Counted from the first letter of the stretch, positions 23,969 through 33,858 are shown. The stretch is 53,236 nt of DNA from Oscillospiraceae bacterium (GCA_014799395.1 JAAVID010000034.1:1-53236); one strand, 5' to 3'. Made by a program: numbers and translations. Notes: a model not told the origin generated them from the letters alone.

Positions 23969-25603
23969 TCAGAGTTTTGAAATATATCTGAACGCCGTAT
24001 CCGTGCTCCAGAAGAACATATCGTCGTGGAAGCGTTCTTTCAGTCCGCAGCGCTCTATCATCGACATAACGGGCGGCTGAACGCAGGAGAAGTAGACCAT
24101 GATACCGCTCGCGATAAGCCGTTCGCAGTACTCGTGAAGCGCCTCCACGCCCGAAATATCCGCTACGGTAACTCCGCGCATCGAGAATATCACGTTGTAG
24201 CTTTCGCCGAGCGCGGATATTTTCTCCTCGAGCTTTGCGCAGGTGCCGAAGTAGAGCGGTCCCGATATGTACACAACGCAGGTGTATTTCAGCTTTTCGG
24301 GGTCTATCTCGGGGTCGTCGAAGCGGTGCGGGTCTACCTCCGCGACCGTGACCTGCATATCCGAGACCTTGACAACGAACATTATTATCGAGAACGCTAC
24401 GCCGATAACTATCGCGATAGTAAGATCAAATACCACCGTCGCTATCATCGTGATGAGGAACTGCATAATAGCCGTTTTTATCTTCTTGCCGAATATCGAC
24501 TTTATCGAAGCCCAGTCGTTCATTCTCCAGGCGGTGACGATAAGAACTCCCGCCAACGCCGACAGAGGTATCATAGACATAACGCCGCCGAGTACGAACA
24601 TCGAAAGCAGCAGTATCGCCGAGTGGACGATAGAGGTAATTCGCGTCTGTCCGCCCGACTTTATCGCTACGCTTGTGCGGGCTATCGCCGCGGTCGCCGG
24701 AACGCCGCCGAAGAACGGGAGTATCATGTTTCCGATACCCTGCGCGGCGAGCTCGACGTTGGCGTCCAGCTTTTCGTTCTTCATTCTGCCCGCTGAAGCG
24801 CCGCACAGCAGCGACTCGATAAGTCCGAGCGCCGCTATCGAGACGGCGGGAACTATCAGCCCCTTAACGGTGTTAAGGTCGGCGAATGCCGAGATGTTCA
24901 GACGGTCGTCAAGGAATACCGTTTTGGGTATCTCTCCGACAACGGGAACGTCAAACTTAAAGATCATATTCGCGGCGGTCGTAAGCACTATTGCCGCGAG
25001 CGAGCTTGGAAAATACTGGTTTATCTTCTTCGGATAAACGAACATAAACACGATAACGGCAATGCCGATCATCAGCCCCGTGACGTTGACGTGCTGTTCG
25101 AGGGTGAAGTAGCTCCCGAGCTTCGCGATGGTGGTCGTGCCCTCGGAGGTCAGCCCCGAAAGGTTGTTTACCTGTCCGAGCGCGATGGTTATCGCAATTC
25201 CGCTCGTGAAGCCCGTAATAACGGGCATAGGCAGATACGAGACCAGTCCGCCGAGCTTGAATATCCCGGCGATAAGCAGCAGCGCGCCCGCGATAAAGCT
25301 CGCGATAAACACGCCCTGTATGCCGTACTGCGCCACCAGCGAGGCGAGAATGGCGGTCATAGCGCCCGTAGGTCCGCTTATCTGATACGACGCGCCGGCA
25401 AGTCCGCCGATTATCAGTCCCGCAAATACGGCGGTGATAAGTCCCGAAGCCGCGGTCGCTCCCGAGCTCACGCCGAACGCCAGCGCAAGCGGCAGCGCCA
25501 CAGCCGCGACGGTCACGCCCGCGAGCGCGTCCTTGCCGAATTTCTTGGCGTTATAGCCCTTGAATTCGTTCTTGATTATTTTTCCGTAATCCTTGATCAA
25601 CAT
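23969..25603 (-). CDS. SulP-family anion transporter with STAS domain
   Basis: About 544 residues. The N-terminal two-thirds is a polytopic membrane domain with the SulP signatures (ALPLALAFGVSSGATAASGL, YQISGPTGAMTAIL, MPVITGFTSGIAI). The C-terminal STAS domain contains the Ser/Asp segment GVTVADISGVEAL. Likely cargo is sulfate, bicarbonate or a dicarboxylate; this cannot be resolved here. The start was placed at ATG 25603 because an upstream in-frame TTG at 25624 falls inside the promoter -10. The ribosome site is weak (GGAAG). Confidence 0.9.
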   Translation of the reverse strand: MLIKDYGKIIKNEFKGYNAKKFGKDALAGVTVAAVALPLALAFGVSSGATAASGLITAVFAGLIIGGLAGASYQISGPTGAMTAILASLVAQYGIQGVFIASFIAGALLLIAGIFKLGGLVSYLPMPVITGFTSGIAITIALGQVNNLSGLTSEGTTTIAKLGSYFTLEQHVNVTGLMIGIAVIVFMFVYPKKINQYFPSSLAAIVLTTAANMIFKFDVPVVGEIPKTVFLDDRLNISAFADLNTVKGLIVPAVSIAALGLIESLLCGASAGRMKNEKLDANVELAAQGIGNMILPFFGGVPATAAIARTSVAIKSGGQTRITSIVHSAILLLSMFVLGGVMSMIPLSALAGVLIVTAWRMNDWASIKSIFGKKIKTAIMQFLITMIATVVFDLTIAIVIGVAFSIIMFVVKVSDMQVTVAEVDPHRFDDPEIDPEKLKYTCVVYISGPLYFGTCAKLEEKISALGESYNVIFSMRGVTVADISGVEALHEYCERLIASGIMVYFSCVQPPVMSMIERCGLKERFHDDMFFWSTDTAFRYISKL

Positions 25604-25623
25604 AACAACTATCTTCTTCCGCA

Positions 25624-25652
25624 ATTATATTGTATAATGTGTTAAACCACAA
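25624..25652 (-). promoter_or_regulatory. Promoter of the SulP gene
   Basis: Minus strand: TTGTGG (25652-25647), 17-base spacer, TATAAT (25629-25624). Confidence 0.6.
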
Positions 25653-25741
25653 CTCCTATTTTACGCCTTTATTCGCGTAAAGTCAAGTAGAATTACTCTG
25701 CACTTAAAGCTCGGTTTTTGGTGGAAATAACCAATTTCCCG

Positions 25742-25770
25742 TTGACAATATATGGATAATGTGCTATAAT
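25742..25770 (+). promoter_or_regulatory. Promoter of the aldo/keto reductase gene
   Basis: TTGACA (25742-25747), 17-base spacer, TATAAT (25765-25770); perfect consensus, 33 bp before the ATG. Confidence 0.9.
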
Positions 25771-25802
25771 TAAAAGAGAATTTATCCGAAAGGGGTTATG
25801 AT

Positions 25803-26834
25803 ATGAAAACGATAACACTCGGGAGCACGGGCATAACCACGCCGCAGAACGCTTTCGGCGCGCTCCCCGTCCAGAGGGCGGACAAGCAGACGGCGGTGAA
25901 GCTCCTGCAAAGAGCTTACGAGGGCGGCATTACGTTCTTCGATACCGCGAGAGCGTACTCCGACAGCGAGGAGAAGATCGGCATGGCGCTGTCCGGCGTC
26001 CGCGAAAAGATCTTCATCGCTACCAAGACCATGGCGCAGAACACAGAGGATATGAAGTCGCAGCTCGAGACCTCGCTGAAAACGCTCAAGACCGATTACA
26101 TAGACATTTACCAGTTCCATTGCGCGGGTCGGTGCTTCCGCCCCGGCGACGGCACGGGAATGTACGAGCTTATGGAGGACTTCAAACGTCAGGGAATGAT
26201 CCGCCATATAGGTATCACCGCGCATAAAATAGGTATCGCCGAGGAGTGCATAGAGTCGGGGCTGTATGAAACGCTCCAGTTCCCGTTCAGCTATCTGTCG
26301 TCGGAGCGCGAGCTTGCGCTTGCCGACAAATGCCGTGAGAAGAATATGGGTTTTATCGCGATGAAGGCGCTCGCGGGCGGCATTATCACGAATTCGAGGA
26401 CTGCCTGCGCGTTTATCGGTCAGTATGACAACGTTCTCCCGATATGGGGGATACAGCGCGAAAACGAGCTCGACGAGTGGCTCGGGTTTATGAACGAGAC
26501 TCCCGAGCTGACCGACGAGCTCAGAGCCGAGATAGAGCGCGACAAGCAGCAGCTCGGCGGCAATTTCTGCCGCGGCTGCGGTTACTGTATGCCGTGCCCT
26601 ATGGGTATCCAGATCAACAATTGCGCGAGAATGTCGCTTATGCTCCGCCGCGCCCCGTCCGACAACTGGCTCTCGGAGACGTGGCAGAACAATATGAAGC
26701 AGATAGAAAGCTGCGTAAACTGCGGTCAGTGCAAGTCGAAATGCCCCTACGAGCTTGACACACCCGCGCTGCTCAAGGAAAACTACGCGGATTATGTACG
26801 GGTTCTTGCCGGCGAGGTAGATGTAAAAGCATAA
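25803..26834 (+). CDS. Aldo/keto reductase with C-terminal 4Fe-4S ferredoxin domain
   Basis: 343 residues. The N-terminal ~260 residues form the aldo/keto reductase barrel: the catalytic Asp/Tyr region ITFFDTARAYSDSEEKIG, Lys in FIATKTM and His in YQFHC. The C-terminal part has two cysteine clusters, CRGCGYCMPCPMGI and CVNCGQCKSKCPYELDTP, binding two 4Fe-4S clusters. This domain pairing is common in anaerobes and may couple ferredoxin or NADPH electrons to carbonyl reduction. AAAGGGG precedes the ATG. Monocistronic between its own promoter and terminator. Confidence 0.92.
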   Translation: MKTITLGSTGITTPQNAFGALPVQRADKQTAVKLLQRAYEGGITFFDTARAYSDSEEKIGMALSGVREKIFIATKTMAQNTEDMKSQLETSLKTLKTDYIDIYQFHCAGRCFRPGDGTGMYELMEDFKRQGMIRHIGITAHKIGIAEECIESGLYETLQFPFSYLSSERELALADKCREKNMGFIAMKALAGGIITNSRTACAFIGQYDNVLPIWGIQRENELDEWLGFMNETPELTDELRAEIERDKQQLGGNFCRGCGYCMPCPMGIQINNCARMSLMLRRAPSDNWLSETWQNNMKQIESCVNCGQCKSKCPYELDTPALLKENYADYVRVLAGEVDVKA

Positions 26835-26846
26835 TACAATAAAAAG

Positions 26847-26872
26847 TCCGAGGTCTCACCTCGGATTTTTTT
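26847..26872 (+). terminator. Terminator of the aldo/keto reductase gene
   Basis: Stem TCCGAGGT / ACCTCGGA with a 3-base loop, then seven T. Confidence 0.9.
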
Positions 26873-26943
26873 GTAAATATATGGTAATTTAGCGCCTGCC
26901 ACCGTCATTTTCCATAAAAGTTCATACTTTATTATTTTAGTAC

Positions 26944-26972
26944 TTGAATTTTTCATCGGAAAAGTATATAAT
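26944..26972 (+). promoter_or_regulatory. Promoter of nadE
   Basis: TTGAAT (26944-26949), 17-base spacer, TATAAT (26967-26972), 34 bp before the ATG. Confidence 0.75.
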
Positions 26973-27005
26973 AAGAATGGACTATTATGTAATAGGAGAA
27001 AAAAT

Positions 27006-28916
27006 ATGCTTGATGGATTTATAAAAGCCGCGGCTGCGACACCCGAAATACGCGTCGCGGATTGTGAATACAACGCGGATAAGATAATCGAGCTTATCGG
27101 CGAAGCTAAAATGAAGTCGGTTAAGCTGCTGGTGTTCCCCGAGCTGTGCGTTACGGGGTACTGCTGTCACGATCTGTTCTATCAGCCCGCTTTGCTGAAC
27201 GGCGCGCTGGAGCAGCTTTCGCGTATCGTCAAGTCGACGGAGGGCGAGGATATGCTCGCGGCGGTCGGCTGTCCGATAATTTTTAACGGCGAATTGTATA
27301 ATTGTGCGGTAATTATACAGAATGGCGAAATTTTAGGAGTAATTCCAAAGAAATATCTTCCCAACTACAACGAATTTTACGAGGCTCGCCAATTCACAAG
27401 CGCAACGGACGGTGAGTTTGATATACGGCTTTTCGGCAAGACAGTGCCGTTCGGACTGAATCTGCTGTTCGAGTGCGGCGAGATACCCGAGCTTACGTTC
27501 GCCGCCGAGATATGCGAGGACCTGTGGTCGCCCGCTCCTCCGTCGATAGAACTGGCGCTGGGCGGCGCGGCGGTCATCGCCAATCTCTCCGCAAGCAACG
27601 AGACTATCGGCAAGGAAGCCTACCGCAGCGCGCTTGTCACGGGGCAGTCCGCGCGGCTGATATGCGGATATATCTTTGCGAGCGCGGGCGAGGGCGAGTC
27701 CACGCAGGATCTGGTTTTCGGCGGACACCGTATGATCGCCGAGAACGGCACGGCGCTCGCGGACAGCGGGCTGTACACCACGGGCTTGACGATAAGCGAA
27801 ATAGACGTTCAGAAGCTCGCCGCGGAGCGCCGCCGCAATACCAGCTTTAAGTGCGGCGCGGTTCCGAAAATGCGCAGGATAGCCTTTTCAATGCGGCCCG
27901 AGCGCACCGTGCTCACGCGAAAGGTCGAGGCTATGCCGTTTGTGCCGCAGTCCGCGGACGAAAAGGACAGGCGCTGCTCGGATATTCTGCAAATGCAGGC
28001 GCACGGGCTCGCCGCGAGAATTCGCCACACGCACTGCAAAACGCTCGTTATCGGCATTTCCGGCGGTCTGGACTCCTGCCTGGCGCTGCTGGTAAGCGTT
28101 GAGGCGATGAAGCTGCTCGGGCGTCCCGCAAGCGATATAATCGCCGTGACTATGCCCTGTTTCGGCACTACAAAGCGTACCAAGTCAAATGCCGAGACAC
28201 TTTGCCAGATTCTGGGAACAACGCTCCGCGTTATCAACATTTCGGACAGCGTTATTCAGCATTTTAAAGATATTTCCCACAATGAGAACGATCGCAATGT
28301 AACTTATGAAAATGGACAGGCGCGCGAGCGCACGCAAGTGCTTATGGACATCGCCAACGAGGAAAACGGTTTGGTAGTCGGCACGGGAGACCTTTCCGAG
28401 CTCGCGCTCGGCTGGGCGACCTACAACGGCGATCATATGAGTATGTACGGCGTGAACGCGTCCGTACCGAAAACGCTGGTGCGCCATATCGTGTACTATT
28501 ACGCTCAGACGACCTCCGAACCCGCGCTGCGCGACGTTCTGACCGATATTTTCAACACCCCCGTCAGCCCCGAGCTTCTCCCCGCGAAGGACGGCGAGAT
28601 CTCGCAGATAACCGAAGATCTTGTCGGACCCTACGAGCTGCATGATTTCTTCCTGTATAACGGGATCCGCTGGCACTTTCCGCCGAAAAAGGTGTACCGT
28701 CTCGCGCAGTACGCATTGGGGCAGAATTACGACGCGGGCACGATACTGAAATGGCTGAAAACGTTTTACCGCCGCTTTTTCGCGCAGCAGTTCAAAAGAA
28801 GCTGCCTGCCCGACGGCGTAAAGGTCGGCTCGGTATCGCTTTCGCCGCGCGGCGACTGGAGAATGCCGAGCGACGCGTCGTCAGCCCTCTGGCTGAAACA
28901 AATCGACGAGTTATAA
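27006..28916 (+). CDS. nadE: Glutamine-dependent NAD+ synthetase
   Basis: 636 residues, the long two-domain form. The N-terminal nitrilase-type glutaminase has the catalytic triad Glu46 (VFPELCVTGY), a Lys at 115-116 (PKKYLPNYNEFYE) and Cys170 (EICEDLW). The C-terminal NAD synthase has the ATP pyrophosphatase P-loop VIGISGGLDSCLAL. It amidates nicotinic acid adenine dinucleotide to NAD+ using ammonia from glutamine. AGGAG lies upstream of the ATG. The stop is directly followed by the palindromic element at 28918, which could act in transcript ending. Confidence 0.95.
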   Translation: MLDGFIKAAAATPEIRVADCEYNADKIIELIGEAKMKSVKLLVFPELCVTGYCCHDLFYQPALLNGALEQLSRIVKSTEGEDMLAAVGCPIIFNGELYNCAVIIQNGEILGVIPKKYLPNYNEFYEARQFTSATDGEFDIRLFGKTVPFGLNLLFECGEIPELTFAAEICEDLWSPAPPSIELALGGAAVIANLSASNETIGKEAYRSALVTGQSARLICGYIFASAGEGESTQDLVFGGHRMIAENGTALADSGLYTTGLTISEIDVQKLAAERRRNTSFKCGAVPKMRRIAFSMRPERTVLTRKVEAMPFVPQSADEKDRRCSDILQMQAHGLAARIRHTHCKTLVIGISGGLDSCLALLVSVEAMKLLGRPASDIIAVTMPCFGTTKRTKSNAETLCQILGTTLRVINISDSVIQHFKDISHNENDRNVTYENGQARERTQVLMDIANEENGLVVGTGDLSELALGWATYNGDHMSMYGVNASVPKTLVRHIVYYYAQTTSEPALRDVLTDIFNTPVSPELLPAKDGEISQITEDLVGPYELHDFFLYNGIRWHFPPKKVYRLAQYALGQNYDAGTILKWLKTFYRRFFAQQFKRSCLPDGVKVGSVSLSPRGDWRMPSDASSALWLKQIDEL

Positions 28917-28917
28917 G

Positions 28918-29081
28918 AGAGCCTGTTTAGCATCCTCCGAAGCACCGTCTTCACCCGTCTTTTCGCGCCCTGCTTAGGCAATTTTTCTTGAAGTACATAA
29001 AGTACATCGGCGAAAAATTGCCGTTGCAGGACACGAAAATCCGGGCAAATCCGGCACTTCTCCGGATACTAAACAGGCTCT
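28918..29081. repeat. 164-bp imperfect palindrome, copy 2 (MITE-like)
   Basis: The ends are the perfect inverted pair AGAGCCTGTTTAG / CTAAACAGGCTCT. The arms match over most of 80 bases, and the centre is GTACATAAAGTAC (28993-29005). Inner arms share GGCAATTTTTC. Length, terminal AGA-CCTGT motif and the T-run next to GTAC match the element at 10920-11083, though the arm sequences differ. It starts one base after the nadE stop. No coding content. Confidence 0.75.
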
Positions 29082-29116
29082 GAGGGCTCCCAAAAATCCA
29101 ACAGGAGATGACCCGA

Positions 29117-29821
29117 ATGAAATACAGGATCAAGAAAAAGTTGATACACTTCTATACAAGCGGCAACATCGCCGAGGATTTTGTCGCGTCGCGCCGCAAA
29201 AAGGTCTCCGCAATGCGTAAAATAATCCGTGCTTGCTTTTATCTGCACTGCGCGGCGGCACTGCTGTGCATCGGGCTGTCGATCCTGCTGGGCTCGGGGC
29301 TTGAGGTGGTTATTATTACGCTGCTTACGGTCGCCGCGGCTTGGCTGGCGCTGTTCGCTGTGGGTGACTCCCGCACGATAAAAGCGGTGCTGATAGCCGC
29401 CGATCTTGCGCTTGCCGCGGCCGGGATCGCGGTCGGCGTGCTTTTTGAGCATAAGGCGGCGTTTATATGCTGCGGAGCTATAATGCTTTTGGCGGGAATT
29501 GCTGCTGCGGTATCGTTTTTTACGTCGATATGCAAGGATTATCTGGAGAGCGTTTCGCCGCGGCTGATAAGGCGCGACGATTACACGCTGCTGCACAGCT
29601 TCGCTCCCGAAACCGGCGAGCAGATAATCCTCTCGCGCAACGAGGAATTGCCGCCGCTTCCTCCGCTCACAAGCGAAATGAGGGAGCTTGCCAAGCAGCT
29701 TAAGGACATACTCTGCACAGTTCCCGAAAAGGAGCCCGAGGAGGAGATAATCGAGGAGATAACACAGTCCGTTCACGAGCGTGAAAACGAGCAGAAAATC
29801 ACCGCCGAAAACACCGAATAA
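29117..29821 (+). CDS. Hypothetical membrane protein
   Basis: 234 residues. A basic cytoplasmic N-terminus (MKYRIKKKLIHFYTSG) precedes four hydrophobic segments between about residues 40 and 140. A cytoplasmic tail rich in Pro and Glu follows (NEELPPLPPL, PEKEPEEEIIEEI). No family recognised. The start was set at 29117 because GGAG lies 9 bases upstream; an ATG at 29108 sits too close to it. The 210-bp gap before the next gene is AT-rich with weak GCCG/CGGC hairpins, one of which (29921-29933) may be a poor terminator. Confidence 0.75.
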   Translation: MKYRIKKKLIHFYTSGNIAEDFVASRRKKVSAMRKIIRACFYLHCAAALLCIGLSILLGSGLEVVIITLLTVAAAWLALFAVGDSRTIKAVLIAADLALAAAGIAVGVLFEHKAAFICCGAIMLLAGIAAAVSFFTSICKDYLESVSPRLIRRDDYTLLHSFAPETGEQIILSRNEELPPLPPLTSEMRELAKQLKDILCTVPEKEPEEEIIEEITQSVHERENEQKITAENTE

Positions 29822-30031
29822 TTTACCGATTTTTGGGTCGATTTTTCGGTGCTTTTTCAAGCGGTAAGATCGGCGTCGAAAATTTCATTTTTAAACTTGT
29901 GAAATCCTTATTGTAAAGCCGTTTTTCGGCGTTTTAAAAATTTGATTTTTCCGTCAAAAAAGCGGCGGTTTTTTGCTTGATTTTTCAATGAAAAAATACC
30001 GAAAAAAAACACCCCCGAAACGGAGGCGAAA

Positions 30032-30580
30032 ATGAGCACAAAAAAACTCGCGCTGTCGGCGCTTTTTATATGCTTTGCGGCGGCTCTCTCCGCTCTTGAG
30101 ACCATGCTCCCGCCTATCGTTCCGATCGAAGGGATAAGGGTGGGCTTAGGCAACATTGTGACCCTTTTCGTGCTGTACATAGGCGGAGTGTGGAATGGCG
30201 CGGACGCGTTCATCGTCACGATACTGCGCTGTCTGCTCGCTGTGCTGATAACGGGTTCGCCGTCGAGGGCGCTGTACGGAATATCGGGCGGCGTACTCGC
30301 CTGCGCGGCAATGCTCGCGGCGCGCGGACTGTTCCCGAAAAAGGACGGCGTGATACCGTATGACGAGCGCTTTCTGCCGTTTACGGGAGTGTGCGGCGCG
30401 ATATTTCACATTGCGGGACAAATGCTCACCGCGGTGCTGCTTTTCGGTACAAAATACGTCCTCGCGTACACTCCGATATTGATAACAAGCGCCGTTATCG
30501 GCGGAGCATTCACGGGACTGTGCGCAATGCTTCTGTTCAGAAAGCTCCCGAAAAAGCTGTTAAACGGGATACAGAAGTAA
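30032..30580 (+). CDS. Gx transporter family / heptaprenyl diphosphate synthase component I-like protein
   Basis: 182 residues, almost all hydrophobic, with five to six membrane segments. The motif EGIRVGLGNIVTLFVLYIGG and the LRCLLAVLITGSPSRALYGISGG stretch are characteristic of the Pfam family named heptaprenyl diphosphate synthase component I, now often called Gx transporter and related to ECF-transporter S components. Partner genes such as a NusG-II domain protein commonly adjoin it in Clostridia; here one is found 15 kb away at 45270. GGAGG lies 7 bases before the ATG. The substrate is unknown. Confidence 0.85.
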   Translation: MSTKKLALSALFICFAAALSALETMLPPIVPIEGIRVGLGNIVTLFVLYIGGVWNGADAFIVTILRCLLAVLITGSPSRALYGISGGVLACAAMLAARGLFPKKDGVIPYDERFLPFTGVCGAIFHIAGQMLTAVLLFGTKYVLAYTPILITSAVIGGAFTGLCAMLLFRKLPKKLLNGIQK

Positions 30581-30621
30581 TGGGAATTGGCAAAATGCAC
30601 AAAAATACGGAGGAAACCGAT

Positions 30622-33132
30622 ATGAAATTGTTGCTGATCGACGGAAACAGCATAATGAACCGCGCCTACTACGGCATACGGCTGCTGACTAACAAAAAAG
30701 GTGTGCCGACAAACGCGCTGACGGGCTTTCTGAACATATATTCCAAGCTGATAAAGGAGGAAAAGCCCGACAGGATAGCGGCGGCGTTCGACCTCAAAGC
30801 GCCGACGTTCCGCCACAAAATGTACGCCGGCTACAAGGGAACGCGCCACGGTATGCCCGACGAGCTTGCCGCGCAGATGCCGCTCATCAAGGACATACTG
30901 CGAAATCTCGGCATTTCCGTGCTGGAGGTCGAGGGCTACGAGGCGGACGACATTATAGGTACTCTGTCGCGCGCGGCGGCTGAACAGGGCGCGGAATGCG
31001 TGATCAGCACCGGCGACCGCGACAGTTTTCAGCTAGTCAGCGAGAAAGTAACTGTGCGGCTTGCGGCTAACAAGGAGGATATTTATTACACACCCGAGAA
31101 AATAAACGAGGTCTACGGAGTAACGCCGCGCGAAATGCTGGAGGTCAAGGCGCTGATGGGCGACAGCTCCGACAATATCCCCGGGGTCAAGGGCATTGGC
31201 GAAAAGACCGCGCTTTCTCTGATACAGAAATACCATTCCGTGCAATATATTTTTGACAATCTTGCGGATATTGAAGTCGCAAAGGGCGCGAGAGCTAAGC
31301 TGGAAAACGGTCGGGAGAGCGCCGAGCTTTCGCGCAGACTTGGCGAAATTTGCTTGACAGCGCCCGTTTCCGAGAATATGGAGGACTATGTTTTCGGCGA
31401 GGGCGACAAGTCCGCGGCAGTCGGCATTTTGCAGGAACTTGAACTGAATACTGCAATAAAGAAGCTCAACCTGGGAGGTATCACGGCTAAGGAGGTAATT
31501 CTTTCCGCGCCCGTGAAAAGCACGGAAGAGCCCGATGTTAAGCCAAATGTAACACCCGATACCGCCGAGTTTAACGAAAACGCTCTGACTGTCCTGCTGA
31601 TAAACGGCGAGATAGCCGTTTTCCAAGGCGCAAAGGCGCTTGACGGCGACCTTAAAGCGCTTCTCGAAAGCGACAGCCCAAAGCACACCGACAACGCAAA
31701 GGCGGTTTACGCGAAGTGCATAAATGCAGGAATCGATTTGAAAAATGTCATTTTTGATACCACACTCGCGGCGTATCTGCTTAACGTGAACTCGTCGGAC
31801 TACGATATTGAAAGGCTTTGCGGAGAGTACAAAATTGACTTCGCGGCGGGCGATCCGCAGGGTACTGCCGACCGCTTGAACCGTGCGCTTTTCAAGGAGA
31901 TATGCTCGCAGGGTATGCTTAAGGTTTTGCAGGAGATTGAGATACCGCTTGCAGAAGTTCTTTCCTCAATGGAATACGAGGGGATTGCGCTTGACATTGA
32001 CGCGCTGCAAAAATTCGGAGAAGAGATCCAACCGAAAATTGTTGAAATTGAACAAACCATTCACGATCTTGCGGGGCATAAATTTAATGTCGGAAGTCCG
32101 AAACAGCTCTCCGTTGTGCTGTTTGAGGAGCTTATGCTCCCCGCGGGGAGGAAGCGCAAAACCGGGTATTCGACCGACGGCGAGACGTTGGAGGCGCTTA
32201 TCGACAAAGACCCGATCATCAAGCCGATACTCGAGTACCGCAAGCTGACGAAGCTGTACAATACCTACGTCAAAGGGCTTGAGAATGCGGTCTCCGAGAA
32301 CGGGAGAATGTACACGACGTTCAAGCAGACCGAGACGAGAACGGGCAGGATCAGTTCGGCAGAGCCGAATATCCAGAATATCCCGGTGCGCACCGAGATC
32401 GGGCGAAACTTCCGCAAATTTTTCACCGCCGCGCAGGGGAAGGTGCTCTGCGACGCGGATTACAGCCAGATAGAGCTCCGCGTTCTGGCGGCGCTCGCGG
32501 GCGACAAGGTAATGATCGAGACCTTCAAGGAGGGGCGCGATATTCACTCGGAGACTGCCGCAAGCGTGTTCCGCCGCGCTCCCGAGGAGGTCGACGCTGA
32601 TTTGCGCCGCAAGGCTAAGGCGGTAAATTTTGGAATTGTTTACGGGATCGGAGCGTTTTCGCTGGCTAAAGACGTAGGCGTTTCGGTCGGCGAGGCAAAA
32701 CAATATATTGACGACTATCTCGCCCATTTCTCGGGAGTACAACAATATATGGACACTAACACCAAATCGGCGGAAACGGATGGCTATGCGGTGACGATGT
32801 TCGGACGGCGGCGCTTTATCCCCGAAATTCTGTCGACAAACAAGACCGTAAAGGCGCTCGGAAAGCGCATTGCGATGAACACGCCGATACAGGGGACAGC
32901 CGCGGACATCATCAAGATCGCGATGATCAGGGTGTACAAACGTCTGAAACGCGAGCTCCCCGAGGCAAAGCTGATACTTCAGGTGCACGACGAGCTGATC
33001 GTCGAAGCGCCCGAAGCGGTATCACAACAGGCTTTGTCGATATTACGCGAGGAAATGCAGAACGCCGTACAGCTTGCCGTGCCGCTCCCCGTTGACGCTA
33101 AGAGCGGCAGGACTTGGTACGACGTTCACTGA
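30622..33132 (+). CDS. polA: DNA polymerase I
   Basis: 836 residues. The N-terminal 5'-3' exonuclease domain (LLLIDGNSIMNRAYYG, EGYEADDIIGTL, GDSSDNIPGVKGIGEKTA) covers about 290 residues. The middle 3'-5' proofreading domain keeps the fold but lacks the acidic metal ligands (it starts LTVLLINGEIAVFQG), so proofreading is probably lost, as in Bacillus-type enzymes. The polymerase domain has motif A DYSQIELRVLAALAGD (~612), motif B RRKAKAVNFGIVYG (~662) and motif C QVHDELIVEAP (~787). The start is the ATG at 30622 with GGAGG 8 bases upstream. Confidence 0.97.
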   Translation: MKLLLIDGNSIMNRAYYGIRLLTNKKGVPTNALTGFLNIYSKLIKEEKPDRIAAAFDLKAPTFRHKMYAGYKGTRHGMPDELAAQMPLIKDILRNLGISVLEVEGYEADDIIGTLSRAAAEQGAECVISTGDRDSFQLVSEKVTVRLAANKEDIYYTPEKINEVYGVTPREMLEVKALMGDSSDNIPGVKGIGEKTALSLIQKYHSVQYIFDNLADIEVAKGARAKLENGRESAELSRRLGEICLTAPVSENMEDYVFGEGDKSAAVGILQELELNTAIKKLNLGGITAKEVILSAPVKSTEEPDVKPNVTPDTAEFNENALTVLLINGEIAVFQGAKALDGDLKALLESDSPKHTDNAKAVYAKCINAGIDLKNVIFDTTLAAYLLNVNSSDYDIERLCGEYKIDFAAGDPQGTADRLNRALFKEICSQGMLKVLQEIEIPLAEVLSSMEYEGIALDIDALQKFGEEIQPKIVEIEQTIHDLAGHKFNVGSPKQLSVVLFEELMLPAGRKRKTGYSTDGETLEALIDKDPIIKPILEYRKLTKLYNTYVKGLENAVSENGRMYTTFKQTETRTGRISSAEPNIQNIPVRTEIGRNFRKFFTAAQGKVLCDADYSQIELRVLAALAGDKVMIETFKEGRDIHSETAASVFRRAPEEVDADLRRKAKAVNFGIVYGIGAFSLAKDVGVSVGEAKQYIDDYLAHFSGVQQYMDTNTKSAETDGYAVTMFGRRRFIPEILSTNKTVKALGKRIAMNTPIQGTAADIIKIAMIRVYKRLKRELPEAKLILQVHDELIVEAPEAVSQQALSILREEMQNAVQLAVPLPVDAKSGRTWYDVH

Positions 33133-33166
33133 TACCGATTGATATTTTTGTGGAGGATATTACCGA

Positions 33167-33847
33167 TTGTATAAATACGAGACACACTTGCATACCTCGG
33201 AGGGAAGCGGCTGCGCGACTACTTCCGCGGCAGACATGGTTAAAGCGCATAAGGAAGCGGGTTATGACGGTATTTTTGTGACCGATCATTTCTTTAACGG
33301 CAACTCGGCGGTTCCGCGCGAGCTGCCTTGGGCGGACAGGATAGAGCTGTACTGCAAGGGCTATGAGCACGCTTTGGAAGCGGGTTCAAGGGTTGGAATC
33401 GCGGTTTTTTTCGGGGTGGAATTCACCGTTCAAGGAGCGGACTTTCTGCTCTACGGAATTGACAAAAAATGGTTGATAGAGCACGAGTTCTACCTCACAG
33501 TAGGCGATGAACGTGCATTATTTCGGCTTGTACATGATGACGGCGGGTTTATCGTTCACGCGCACCCGTTCCGCGACTATCCGTATATTCCGCACATCAG
33601 CCTTTATCCGCACGATGTCGACGCCGTCGAATGGATCAACGCAAGTCACGGCAAGAACAGTGTGTTTAACGACCGCGCGAAGCAGTACGCCGAGATGTAC
33701 GGATTGACCTTGACAGGCGGCTCGGACACCCATTCGGCGGACAGAATGTACGGCGGAGGAATTCTCGTTCCCGAAAGGATCGACTGTCCCGACGACTATC
33801 TGCGGCAGCTCAAAAACGGCTCTGTTGTGCCGATCGAGCCGAATTGA
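33167..33847 (+). CDS. PHP-domain metal-dependent phosphoesterase
   Basis: 226 residues with the PHP signatures: motif I YETHLHTSEGSGC, motif II around TDHFFN, motif III HAHPFRDYPY and motif IV GGSDTHS. These His/Asp residues bind the catalytic metals. Stand-alone PHP proteins include phosphoesterases and nucleases; the substrate is unknown. The start is TTG at 33167 with GGAGG 10 bases before it. It follows polA by 34 bp and is 11 bp ahead of the PRTase fusion, so the three are probably cotranscribed. Confidence 0.88.
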   Translation: MYKYETHLHTSEGSGCATTSAADMVKAHKEAGYDGIFVTDHFFNGNSAVPRELPWADRIELYCKGYEHALEAGSRVGIAVFFGVEFTVQGADFLLYGIDKKWLIEHEFYLTVGDERALFRLVHDDGGFIVHAHPFRDYPYIPHISLYPHDVDAVEWINASHGKNSVFNDRAKQYAEMYGLTLTGGSDTHSADRMYGGGILVPERIDCPDDYLRQLKNGSVVPIEPN

Positions 33848-33858
33848 ACGGAGAAAAG

